Shown: piece after piece, positions 34,588-42,224 of the stretch
Position numbering within the stretch: position 1 is the stretch's first letter
Layout: every line of letters begins with the position of its first letter
From: an uncultured Oscillospiraceae bacterium
Lineage (GTDB): Bacteria; Bacillota; Clostridia; Oscillospirales; Oscillospiraceae
NCBI GenBank assembly: GCA_910589155.1
Contig: CAJURY010000009.1
Span: 1-64,000, forward strand
DNA: 64,000 nucleotides
Direction of reading: 5' to 3'
Notes under the pieces: generated by a model
Database searches by the model: none
The model's input: the letters and a program-made list of their open reading frames with translations, nothing else
Told to the model about the DNA's origin: nothing
Position numbers and translations under genes: made by a program

Positions 34588-35982
34588 CTAAAAGCGGAAA
34601 TACAAGAAAGGATTGAAAGAGCCGTCCACCAGATACGCCGTGCACAGTAATAGCATGACCGCCAAAAAGACGGACTCCAAATAGGGAATGACCTTACCCA
34701 GGGGCGTGAACCGGCACTTTTCCAGCAGATGCTTGGGAAGGCTCGTCGCGCCCAAAATGGCGAACAGCAGCAGGAAAATGTGATTGCGCAGGGCGTACAG
34801 GCTTTCCGTGTTGAAAAACGGCAAGCTGCCTGCGCCGAACATTCGGCCAACATCCGACGCAAAAACGCCAAGGGACTCCGCATTAAACAGGACAAAGCTG
34901 ATTAGGATGGTGAAAATCACGTAAATATGACTGAAAAGTTTGCTTTTCTGCAAAAACTTTCCCCAAAACAGCTTTTCACCCATGAGAAGCAGGGCAAAAT
35001 ACAATCCCCAGAAAACGAAATTCCAGCCTGCGCCATGCCAGAGTCCGGTGAGACCCCAGACGAGAAGTAGATTGCGCAGCCACTTGAGCTGGGACACCCG
35101 GTTGCCGCCCAGGGGGATATACACGTAGTCCCGGAACCAGGAACCGAGGGTCATATGCCAGCGCCGCCAAAATTCCGTAATCGAGCGGGAAAGATAGGGA
35201 TAATTGAAGTTTTCCGGGAAGTGGAAGCCCAAAATGCTACCAAGGCCAATGGCCATATCGCTGTAGCCGGAAAAATCAAAGTAGATTTGCAGCGTATAAC
35301 TCACAGCGTACAGCCAAGCGTACAACACGGAGCTTTCTGGGCTGGCGCGGTAGCTTTGGCAAAGCGCGCCAAGCTGATTGGCTAGGAGAATTTTCTTTCC
35401 AAGACCAATCAGGAAACGGCAAGCGCCCTGATAGGAAGCGTCCAACGTGTGACGGCGTTTTTTCAGTTCCGGTGCGATGTCGCTGTACCGGACGATGGGG
35501 CCGGCAATGAGCTGTGGGAACATGGAAACATAGGCAGCGAAATCGATGGGGTTTTTCTGAGGCGCCGCGCCTCGGTATACGTCAATTAAATAACTGAGAA
35601 TCTGGAAGGTATAAAAGCTGATGCCGATGGGCAGCGCCAGCTTGAGCAGCGGCAGATCCGTATGCCAAAGTTCGTTCCAGGAAAGCAGGAAAAAGTCTGC
35701 GTACTTGAAAAATGCCAGCGCAGCAATACAAAGCCCCAGAGAAACGCCGAGACTCAGCTTGCGAACCCAGGGCTTTTTTGCGTGGGACACAGAAAGTCCG
35801 CCGAGATAGCCCACCAAAATGGACGCAATCATTAAAATCAGGTATTTCGGCTCCCCCCAAGCGTAAAACAACAAACTAAACAGCAGTAAAACAGCATTTT
35901 TAATGCCTCTGGGCGTTGCCAGATAACATAGCAACGCCAGAGGCAAAAAAGCGTATAAAAAGATCAGGCTGGAAAAGAGCAT
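34588..35982 (-). CDS. MBOAT-family O-acyltransferase
   Basis: A 464-residue polytopic membrane protein of the AlgI/DltB/PatA branch. The MBOAT signatures SFYTFQILSYLIDVYRG, FDFSGYSDMAIGLG, FWRRWHMTLGSWFRDYVYIPLGGN and the catalytic-histidine stretch LTGLWHGAGWNFVFWG are intact. It should pass acyl groups from the cytoplasm to an extracytoplasmic partner, here probably the DHHW protein. The start at 35982 lies one base after the DUF4358 stop, implying coupling. The target polymer is unknown. Confidence 0.92.
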   Translation of the reverse strand: MLFSSLIFLYAFLPLALLCYLATPRGIKNAVLLLFSLLFYAWGEPKYLILMIASILVGYLGGLSVSHAKKPWVRKLSLGVSLGLCIAALAFFKYADFFLLSWNELWHTDLPLLKLALPIGISFYTFQILSYLIDVYRGAAPQKNPIDFAAYVSMFPQLIAGPIVRYSDIAPELKKRRHTLDASYQGACRFLIGLGKKILLANQLGALCQSYRASPESSVLYAWLYAVSYTLQIYFDFSGYSDMAIGLGSILGFHFPENFNYPYLSRSITEFWRRWHMTLGSWFRDYVYIPLGGNRVSQLKWLRNLLLVWGLTGLWHGAGWNFVFWGLYFALLLMGEKLFWGKFLQKSKLFSHIYVIFTILISFVLFNAESLGVFASDVGRMFGAGSLPFFNTESLYALRNHIFLLLFAILGATSLPKHLLEKCRFTPLGKVIPYLESVFLAVMLLLCTAYLVDGSFNPFLYFRF

Positions 35983-35983
35983 A

Positions 35984-36559
35984 TCAGTTCTTATAGTCCA
36001 AATCGCTGCCCACAACCGCAGCAAAAGCGTCCATCAGCTTTTCGGAAAGACCGGGGGCAAGCTCGGAGCCGACCATCACCAGCAGTACAACGTCGCCGTA
36101 AGCGCCTACATGCAGATCGTCTGCTTCTACGCAGATCCACTTGCGGGTGTCGATACCGCCGCGCATTTCTTCCGCCACAGCAGACGCGTCCGCCGCGTCT
36201 TTCACACGGACAGCCACCATGGAATAGGGCTGAGAACCGATGAAAGGTTCAGAATATACGGCCTCGGAAACCTTGCTGCCGTCGGTAAGACCCATAAAGT
36301 AGCTGAGCTGGTAGCTGTCCGCCAGATCAATCGCTATGGGGTCTGCAACGCCAAATTCCAAGGGCTGCTTTTCATAAATGGCGGTCACGAGTTCAGTGAG
36401 CGTGCCGGTATAAGCGGCGGACGCTTCTGTAGGAGCCTCTGTGGGTGCTTCCGTGGGCGCTTGTGTTGGAGCGTCGGTGGGAGTGGCGCGATTGCCGCCG
36501 CAGGCGGCCAGACTGAGAACCAAAATCAGGGAAAGTACCAGTGCAATTAACTTTTTCAT
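35984..36559 (-). CDS. DUF4358 lipoprotein
   Basis: A 191-residue predicted lipoprotein: signal sequence and lipobox LSLAAC (Cys20), a low-complexity (PTEA)n/(PTQA)n linker, then a globular DUF4358 domain (TELVTAIYEKQPLEFG to the end; RKWICVEADDLHVGAYGDVVLLVMV). Such genes often precede MBOAT-DHHW pairs in Clostridia, as here. Start ATG 36559 has CGGAGG upstream. An in-frame start further back would be coded by the inverted-repeat element at 36581-36743. Confidence 0.85.
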   Translation of the reverse strand: MKKLIALVLSLILVLSLAACGGNRATPTDAPTQAPTEAPTEAPTEASAAYTGTLTELVTAIYEKQPLEFGVADPIAIDLADSYQLSYFMGLTDGSKVSEAVYSEPFIGSQPYSMVAVRVKDAADASAVAEEMRGGIDTRKWICVEADDLHVGAYGDVVLLVMVGSELAPGLSEKLMDAFAAVVGSDLDYKN

Positions 36560-36580
36560 AAGAAACCTCCGTTGTAACTT

Positions 36581-36743
36581 AGAACCTGTATTCATAATCG
36601 GATACTGGCGACAGGGTGAGAGATTTTCCTGCCCTGAAAGGCAAAAAATCGCAGGAATACTTTGTGTATTTCAAGATTTTTTAACACATCAGGGTGGAAA
36701 AAGATCCGCTCTGACGGCGTAGACGGTTGTGAATACAGGTTCT
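36581..36743. mobile_element. MITE-like element with terminal inverted repeats
   Basis: A 163-base non-coding element. It begins AGAACCTGTATTCA and ends with the exact complement TGAATACAGGTTCT; similarity extends weakly to about 24 bases. The interior has a CCTGC/GCAGG hairpin and no open frame of note. It lies between the TSCPD gene, whose stop codon it touches, and the DUF4358 leader. No clear target duplication can be seen. Confidence 0.6.
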
Positions 36744-36988
36744 TAATTAGATGTAATACTTTTCAGCGCCTGCGCCAGTTGATCCGGGCAGGAGGTAGAC
36801 TTCATGCCGCAGCGAATGCCATCAATTTTGGCGATGACCTCTTCTACGGGCATACCTTCTACCAACGCGCTGATACCTTTGAGATTGCCGTTGCAGCCGC
36901 CCACAAACTGCAAATTTTTTACCTTGCCGTCTTCCACATCGAAAAGGATCCGGCTGGAACAGGTACCTTTTGTTTTAAACTCGTACAT
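36743..36988 (-). CDS. TSCPD-domain protein (TIGR03905 family)
   Basis: An 81-residue protein with the name-giving motif TSCPD (residues ~64-68), the pattern GTCSSRILFDVEDGKV and GGCNGNLKGISALVEGM. The TSCPD domain also forms the zinc-binding C-terminus of some ribonucleotide reductases. This stand-alone family is widespread in Clostridia without known function. GGAG precedes ATG 36988. It follows the YbaK-like gene by 28 bases. Its TAA stop begins at the last base of the inverted-repeat element. Confidence 0.88.
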   Translation of the reverse strand: MYEFKTKGTCSSRILFDVEDGKVKNLQFVGGCNGNLKGISALVEGMPVEEVIAKIDGIRCGMKSTSCPDQLAQALKSITSN

Positions 36989-37016
36989 GGTTTAGTATCT
37001 CCTTTTTTCAGTTTTT

Positions 37017-37487
37017 TTAATCCGTCAGGTCAAAAAACGCCGCGCTAAGAAAGGACGCCAGAATTTCGCCGTTTAAAAGAAGCTGCGCGCCTCTTGCACC
37101 GGCGGAAACCGCGATTTCCTCATAAAGCACAGCGGTCTCGTCCAGATAGGTGGGGTATTTCTTTTTCATACCAATGGGACTGCACCCGCCTCGAATATAG
37201 CCGGTAAGCCCCAAAAGCTCCTTGACAGGCACAAGCGCTACGCTTTTTTCCTTTGCGGCTTTAGCGGCTTTTTTCAAATCCAACGCACAGCAAACAGGAA
37301 TGCAAAATACATACACTGCGCCGCTGGCGCCCTGGGCGACCAGTGTTTTGAAAACCTGTTCCGGGGGCATCCCTATACCACTGGCGGCGTGCAGACCGTT
37401 TAAGTCGTTTTCATCGAAATCGTAAGACGCTGGCCGATAAGACAGTTTCGCCTGTTCTAACAGACGCATGGCGTTGGTCTTTTCCAA
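37017..37487 (-). CDS. ybaK: YbaK/EbsC-family aminoacyl-tRNA deacylase
   Basis: A 156-residue protein of the YbaK/ProX editing-domain family, whose members hydrolyse mischarged Cys-tRNA(Pro) and similar species. The family core is YVFCIPVCCALDLKKAAKAA, GYIRGGCSPIGMKKK and the C-terminal GARGAQLLLN. Start TTG 37487 is spaced seven bases from GGAGGTG; a TTG at 37493 is too close. It is first in a minus-strand unit running to the TSCPD gene and perhaps beyond. Confidence 0.9.
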   Translation of the reverse strand: MEKTNAMRLLEQAKLSYRPASYDFDENDLNGLHAASGIGMPPEQVFKTLVAQGASGAVYVFCIPVCCALDLKKAAKAAKEKSVALVPVKELLGLTGYIRGGCSPIGMKKKYPTYLDETAVLYEEIAVSAGARGAQLLLNGEILASFLSAAFFDLTD

Positions 37488-37525
37488 AAGCAACCACCTC
37501 CGCGCAATTGAAAGAACCTTCGCCT

Positions 37526-37554
37526 ATTATAAAGCAAAAAGCAAAGGGTTTCAA
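37526..37554 (-). promoter_or_regulatory. Promoter of the ybaK-like gene
   Basis: On the minus strand TTGAAA (37554-37549), a 17-base spacer and TATAAT (37531-37526). Confidence 0.65.
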
Positions 37555-37612
37555 GTATAAAAATGAAAAAATTATGGAATACTAGGGTACATAAATGGAA
37601 AGGGGACGTATG

Positions 37613-38332
37613 ATGGAGCGGGAAACAGAAAACGAAAAAAACAGTCAGGATAAGCTGGTGGAGCTTGGTTCCTCTCTTGCCAAAAGCAATAAGGGAACTG
37701 TCTATATTTTAACCATCGTCGGCCAGATAGAAGGCCATCAGGTGTTGTCTGAAAACACAAAAACGACAAAATATGAGCATGTGTTGCCACTTTTGGCGGG
37801 GATTGAGGAATCGGATGAGATTGACGGCGTTTTGCTGCTACTAAACACCGTAGGCGGCGATATCGAAGCGGGGCTTGCCATTGCGGAAATGGTGGCGGGA
37901 ATGAAAAAACCCACGGTTTCTCTGGTATTGGGCGGCGGCCATTCCATCGGCGTGCCGCTGGCAGTTTGCGCCCGGCGGTCTTTCATCGCCCCCACAGCCA
38001 GTATGACCATTCATCCGGTGCGTATGACGGGTATGGTGATTGGCGCGCCCCAGACGTTCCGGTATTTCAGCCGCATTCAGGAGCAGATTGTGGATTTCGT
38101 CACGGCAAACTCCAAAATCAGCGCAAAGGATTTTGAAGACTATATGATGGCTACGGGAAAAATGGCCACGGACGTCGGCACAATCCTGTATGGCAAGGAA
38201 GCGGTGGAATGCGGCCTGATTGACAAATTGGGCGGACTCAGCGACGCCCTTGGCTATTTGCACAAGCTCATCGGAAACGAGAAAAAGCATACCCGTCCGG
38301 GGAAGAACGCGGAAATTTCCATTACCCAGTAA
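37613..38332 (+). CDS. tepA: ClpP-fold serine protease, TepA/YmfB family
   Basis: A 239-residue ClpP/crotonase-fold protein. The ClpP-like active-site serine is in GGGHSIGVPLA and the histidine in MTIHPVRMTG. INTVGGD-type phrasing appears as LLLNTVGGDIEAG. In B. subtilis the family (TepA) degrades small acid-soluble spore proteins at germination. The start is uncertain among ATG 37595, 37610 and 37613; 37613 is best spaced from AAAGGGG. It is transcribed alone, with a terminator after it. Confidence 0.87.
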   Translation: MERETENEKNSQDKLVELGSSLAKSNKGTVYILTIVGQIEGHQVLSENTKTTKYEHVLPLLAGIEESDEIDGVLLLLNTVGGDIEAGLAIAEMVAGMKKPTVSLVLGGGHSIGVPLAVCARRSFIAPTASMTIHPVRMTGMVIGAPQTFRYFSRIQEQIVDFVTANSKISAKDFEDYMMATGKMATDVGTILYGKEAVECGLIDKLGGLSDALGYLHKLIGNEKKHTRPGKNAEISITQ

Positions 38333-38337
38333 AGACT

Positions 38338-38371
38338 GCCGGCTTTGGCTGAACCAAAGCCGGCGGTTTTG
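38338..38371. terminator. Bidirectional terminator
   Basis: A perfect 11-bp stem (GCCGGCTTTGG/CCAAAGCCGGC) followed by a T-rich stretch on the plus strand. It sits between the convergent tepA-like gene and S9 peptidase gene. Confidence 0.85.
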
Positions 38372-38372
38372 T

Positions 38373-40364
38373 TTACTTGGTATATTTTTCAATCCAGTTG
38401 GTGATTTCCTCCAGACGGCGCAGGCGGTGCTTGGGCTTGCCGGAGCGGGAAAGCTCGTGATTTTCCCCTTTGAAATAGCAAAGCCTAGCGGGAACGCCGT
38501 GATCTTTCAGGGCGGTGAACATTTGCATACCCTCCGCCATGGGGCAGCGGTAGACCTCATCGGAGTGGATAAACAAGGTGGGGGTGACTACGTTTTTCGC
38601 GTAGCGCAGAGGAGAAAGCGCCCAGAGCTTTTCCGCGTCGTCAAAAGGATTGCCGTCGCACTGATCCGTAGCAAAGAAATAGCCGATGTCCGACACGCCA
38701 TAGAAAGAGAGCCAGTTGGCAATGGAACGTTGGGAGGCGGCGCAGGCAAAGCGGTCGGTGTGTCCGATGATCCAGTTGGTCATAAAGCCGCCGTAGGAGC
38801 CGCCTGTGACAGCCACGCGCTTTTTATCAATCTGCGGATAGCGTTCCAATACAGCGTCGGTGAAGTCCATGAGATTTTGATAATCAATCTGGCCGTATTC
38901 TCCCCGGATATCCGCAAAAGTGTTGTCTCTGCCGTCGCTGCCTTTGGGATTGCAGAAGAAAACAAAATAGCCCCGGTTTGCCCAGACTTGCATTTCGTGG
39001 TAAAACACCGCGCCGTAGGCGGTCTTGGGACCGCCGTGGATGTCCAAAACGGCGGGATAGGTCTTTTCCGGGTCAAAGTCCTTGGGCAGCAATACCCAGC
39101 CGCCAATATCCAGGCCGCAACTTCTCACGCAGACGGGCTGATGCTCCGCCACATATTTTCCCGTCAGGGCTTCGTCGTTAAAATGGCTGAGGCGGGTAAG
39201 CTTGCCGGTTGCAAGGTCGCAGCGGTACAGCTCTTGCAGGCGGTTTTCAAACAGCCCCACCAGCAGAGCATAGTCGGCGTGCTCGCTGATGGCAAAGCTG
39301 TCCACGCTTCCGGTTTCGGCCAGTACCGGAATGGCCGCCCCTGCGGCAGTCAGCTTTTGGAGCTGTGCGTCGCCTTCTCTGGTGGCAATGAAAAACAGTT
39401 CCTTTCCCCGGGCCAGCATGGAAGAACCCCCGCCGTAGCGGCAATCGCTGCCTACGCTGCCGTACATATTCTGTTCTTCCGCGCGTAGCAGGGTAAGTTC
39501 CCCGGAGCCTGGGTTCAAAATGTATACGTAGGCGTTTTCATTGCCCCCGTGTCTGGCGCATTTGGAGCCGAGTACATAGATATTGGAATCAACCGCAGTC
39601 AGCCGGTGTACGCGCACCTCCATCGTCTTGGCAAGGCAGCGCACCTCGCCGGTTTTCCAGTTCCAGGCGTACAAGTCGTTTTCCATGGGAACTTTTGTGT
39701 CGTAGGTCGCGCCGGTAAAATAAACGGTATCTTCCAATACGGCAAGGCTTCCCAGATCGAACAGCGGTTCGGTGATCCGGCTGATTTCCATGGTCTCAGT
39801 ATTTACAAAAAACAGAGCGGTGCGGCGTTTGTTGATAAAGCCGCCGCCGTTTATCCAGAAAGGAATCTCGTCGAGAACCTCGTAATCCGCGTTATCCGCG
39901 TAGGTTTTCGCCACTTGTTTCCGTTCTTCCTCCGTCATTTTGTAGTAGTCGGGGTAGGCCGTGTCCAAACTTCCAACCACAGCGTAATGGGTATCATCCA
40001 GGCGTTCCCAGCTTCCAGCGGAGAAGGGGAGGGTAAAGGCGTGCATGGCCTCGCCGCCGGTTACGTCCAGCCGGTAATAGCTGGTGAAACTGTCTTTGGC
40101 TTCGGCGCGCTTTTTCTCGGCCTTGGAGCGCACAGCGGGGAACAGGAGGTGCGTATTATCCTCCCAGAAAAAGCGGCCTTCCGCGCCCAGGTCGGTGAGC
40201 TGCCGGAGGGCGGCGCCGTCCCATAGCCACAGTCGGGATTCATAGCAGTTTTCCTCCTCGTTGCAGCAAGATACCACAAAAGCGGCGCGCTTCCCATCCG
40301 GGGAAAATTTGGGCTGGGATAGGAAACGGTACTGTAAAAAGTCGTTTAAAGCAAGCTGTTCCAT
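38373..40364 (-). CDS. S9-family prolyl oligopeptidase / acylaminoacyl peptidase
   Basis: A 663-residue cytoplasmic peptidase (no signal sequence). It has an N-terminal WD40-like beta-propeller (residues ~1-390) and a C-terminal alpha/beta hydrolase. The nucleophile motif GGSYGG is near residue 522, the acid probably in FIHSDEVYRCP, and the histidine in GENHELSRSG near 637. These are marks of the S9C (acylaminoacyl-peptidase-like) group, which trims short peptides. GGAG precedes ATG 40364. Confidence 0.93.
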   Translation of the reverse strand: MEQLALNDFLQYRFLSQPKFSPDGKRAAFVVSCCNEEENCYESRLWLWDGAALRQLTDLGAEGRFFWEDNTHLLFPAVRSKAEKKRAEAKDSFTSYYRLDVTGGEAMHAFTLPFSAGSWERLDDTHYAVVGSLDTAYPDYYKMTEEERKQVAKTYADNADYEVLDEIPFWINGGGFINKRRTALFFVNTETMEISRITEPLFDLGSLAVLEDTVYFTGATYDTKVPMENDLYAWNWKTGEVRCLAKTMEVRVHRLTAVDSNIYVLGSKCARHGGNENAYVYILNPGSGELTLLRAEEQNMYGSVGSDCRYGGGSSMLARGKELFFIATREGDAQLQKLTAAGAAIPVLAETGSVDSFAISEHADYALLVGLFENRLQELYRCDLATGKLTRLSHFNDEALTGKYVAEHQPVCVRSCGLDIGGWVLLPKDFDPEKTYPAVLDIHGGPKTAYGAVFYHEMQVWANRGYFVFFCNPKGSDGRDNTFADIRGEYGQIDYQNLMDFTDAVLERYPQIDKKRVAVTGGSYGGFMTNWIIGHTDRFACAASQRSIANWLSFYGVSDIGYFFATDQCDGNPFDDAEKLWALSPLRYAKNVVTPTLFIHSDEVYRCPMAEGMQMFTALKDHGVPARLCYFKGENHELSRSGKPKHRLRRLEEITNWIEKYTK

Positions 40365-40434
40365 TAAAATGCTCCTTTCAGTTCACTATTTTCAATATAG
40401 CATGAATTGAGCGGAAAGGCAAGAAAAATGACGT

Positions 40435-40473
40435 GCAAAAAGGACGCTTCCATTTTGGAAGCGTCCTTTTTGC
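40435..40473 (-). terminator. Terminator of the Asn/Gln-rich protein gene
   Basis: A perfect 17-bp stem (40435-40451 with 40457-40473) with a five-base loop and a terminal T tract on the minus strand, 22 bases after the stop codon. Confidence 0.92.
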
Positions 40474-40495
40474 GTTTGCCTTAAGACGGCAAAGC

Positions 40496-40636
40496 TTACT
40501 TGCAGTTTCTGGAGTTCTGGTTGTTCTGGTTCTGGCTCTGGTTCTGATTCTGCTGGCTCTGCTGGTTGGTCTTGTTCTGATTGTTCTGGTTCTTGTTCTG
40601 ATTCTGCTGATTCTGGTTCTGGTTGCTGTATTCCAT
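40496..40636 (-). CDS. 46-residue Asn/Gln-rich small protein
   Basis: A tiny protein in which about three quarters of residues are Asn or Gln, beginning MEYSNQNQNQ and ending NSRNCK. It has no membrane segment. The gene looks real: TTTTGGAGG is well spaced before ATG 40636 and a strong dedicated terminator follows. Nearby genes on the same strand are spoVAE and spoVAD, and the composition recalls Gln/Asn-rich spore proteins (gamma-type SASP, some coat proteins), so a spore role is possible. No family is recognised. Confidence 0.7.
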   Translation of the reverse strand: MEYSNQNQNQQNQNKNQNNQNKTNQQSQQNQNQSQNQNNQNSRNCK

Positions 40637-40716
40637 GAGAATACCTCCAAAATTTGAAAAATTTTACGGTTTTTTGCCGCAGAGGTAGTTTGCCCGGAAA
40701 ACCCGATTTCATACGT

Positions 40717-41073
40717 TTAATTTTTGTCTTTCGGTTTAAAAATAAGGCTGCACAGGAAGCCTGCCACCACAGCGGCGGTGATACCGCCGGCAGCGGCTTT
40801 CAGTCCGCCGGTGAAAATCCCCAGAAACCCGTCCTGCTGCACGGCTTCCTTTACGCCTTTGGCCAGATTGTTGCCAAAACCGGTCAAAGGAACCGTCGCG
40901 CCAGCTCCGGCGAAATCCACAAGGGGCTGATAGACGCCGATTGCTCCCAAAATAATGCCGACGACCAGATAGGTTACTAAAATTCTGGCGGGGGTCAGTT
41001 TGGTTTTGTCGATTAATATTTGACCGATGAGGCAGATGAGACCGCCGATCAAAAACGCTTTCAAATAGTCCAT
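40717..41073 (-). CDS. spoVAE: Stage V sporulation protein AE
   Basis: A 118-residue membrane protein of the SpoVAE(b) type, part of the channel that moves dipicolinic acid across the inner spore membrane. MDYLKAFLIGGLICLIGQILIDKT, TPARILVTYLVVGIILGAIGVYQP and GFGNNLAKGV are characteristic, with about four hydrophobic helices. It starts one base after the spoVAD stop, so the two are translationally coupled. Confidence 0.95.
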   Translation of the reverse strand: MDYLKAFLIGGLICLIGQILIDKTKLTPARILVTYLVVGIILGAIGVYQPLVDFAGAGATVPLTGFGNNLAKGVKEAVQQDGFLGIFTGGLKAAAGGITAAVVAGFLCSLIFKPKDKN

Positions 41074-41074
41074 T

Positions 41075-42100
41075 TTAATTCCCTCCGGTGATGGCTACCG
41101 CGTGGCAAACGCCCGGCACAGACTCGCCCTGCTGAGAAGAAACAGGAGAGAGCAGCGCGCCGGTGCCGCAAAACAACAGCCGCTTCAATTTTCCTGTGGC
41201 AATCTGATCCAGCAAATAACCGCACAAAACGACGGCGCTGCACCCACAGCCGGAGCCACCTGCGTGTACGTCTTGGGTAGTGGGGTCAAAAATCATGCAG
41301 CCGCAGTCTTGATATCGGTTGCCCATATGGATGCCCGCGTCCTGAAACATGGTTTCCGCCAGCTCCTTCCCAAGGCTTCCCAGATCCCCGGTCACAATGA
41401 GATCGTAATCCTCCGGGCTTCGCCCCAAATCGTCAAAGTGGGTGCGGATCGTCTCGAAAGCGGCGGGAGCCATGGCCGCGCCCATGTTATTGGCGTCCTT
41501 GATTCCCTTATCCACAACAATGCCCACAGTAGCGGCTTCAATTTTGGGGCCGGAACCGTTGGCTGTGACCAGGGCGGCGCCGGAGCCGGTTACGGTCCAT
41601 TGCGCAGTTGGGGTACGCTGGCCGCCGTAGCCCAGAGGGAAGCGGTACTGCCGTTCCGAGGAGGCAAAGTGGGAGGAGGTCATGGCTACAGCTCTTTGGG
41701 CAAAGCCGCCGCCTACGGCCATAGAGGATACCAGAAGGCTTTCCGCCATGGTAGAGCACGCGCCGTACAGCCCCAAAGCGGGAAGGCCGGTATTGCGCAG
41801 GGAAAAGCTGGAGGAAATGCACTGGTTCAATAAATCGCCGGAGCATACCAAATCGATGCTTCTTGGCTGCAAGGCGGCCTTTTGCAGCAGTAGCTCCAGC
41901 GCCAGCTTTTGAAGCTGGGATTCTGCCTTCTCCCAGGTTTTCTGCCCAAAATAGGAATCGGTATCCGTGTGGTCAAAGCAGTGTCCCAATGGACCTTCCG
42001 CCTCTTTTTTACCGGCGACGCTGCTCCAGGCAGCAATGGTTGGAGGCTCCGGCAGCAGGAAGCTGCGCCGTCCTTTATGATGTGTATTCAGAAAAATCAC
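41075..42100 (-). CDS. spoVAD: Stage V sporulation protein AD
   Basis: A 341-residue thiolase-fold protein that binds dipicolinic acid. GPLGHCFD, DLLNQCISSSF, GLYGACSTMAESLL, ERQYRFPLGYGGQ, WTVTGSGAA, NNMGAAMAPAA and GGSGCGCSAVV are family blocks. The start is assigned to GTG 42100, which gives the usual length (B. subtilis 338). A TTG at 42139 would add 13 residues but has no ribosome-binding site. spoVAC, which usually precedes it, is not adjacent. Confidence 0.94.
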   Translation of the reverse strand: MIFLNTHHKGRRSFLLPEPPTIAAWSSVAGKKEAEGPLGHCFDHTDTDSYFGQKTWEKAESQLQKLALELLLQKAALQPRSIDLVCSGDLLNQCISSSFSLRNTGLPALGLYGACSTMAESLLVSSMAVGGGFAQRAVAMTSSHFASSERQYRFPLGYGGQRTPTAQWTVTGSGAALVTANGSGPKIEAATVGIVVDKGIKDANNMGAAMAPAAFETIRTHFDDLGRSPEDYDLIVTGDLGSLGKELAETMFQDAGIHMGNRYQDCGCMIFDPTTQDVHAGGSGCGCSAVVLCGYLLDQIATGKLKRLLFCGTGALLSPVSSQQGESVPGVCHAVAITGGN

Positions 42101-42163
42101 CCTTTTCTTCAGTTTACCGGTATTAGTATGCGCGAACAAGGAGAATTTAGCATTTTCTTTTGC

Positions 42164-42208
42164 AAATAAAAAAACCGCCTCAATTTCCGTTTGCGGAAAC
42201 TGAGGCGG
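42164..42208 (-). terminator. Terminator of the NlpC/P60 gene
   Basis: A 15-bp stem (42175-42189 with 42194-42208) followed on the minus strand by eight T residues, 16 bases after the stop codon. Confidence 0.92.
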
Positions 42209-42224
42209 AGAAAATATAAAGCAT

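Noticed and set aside
36420..36480. Short tandem repeats in the DUF4358 gene
   Set aside because: They encode the PTEA/PTQA linker usual after a lipobox; not a separate element.
40500..40636. Tandem CTGGTT-like repeats that could be taken for a CRISPR or microsatellite array
   Set aside because: Units are irregular, six bases long and in frame with an Asn/Gln codon pattern of a small gene; no spacers.
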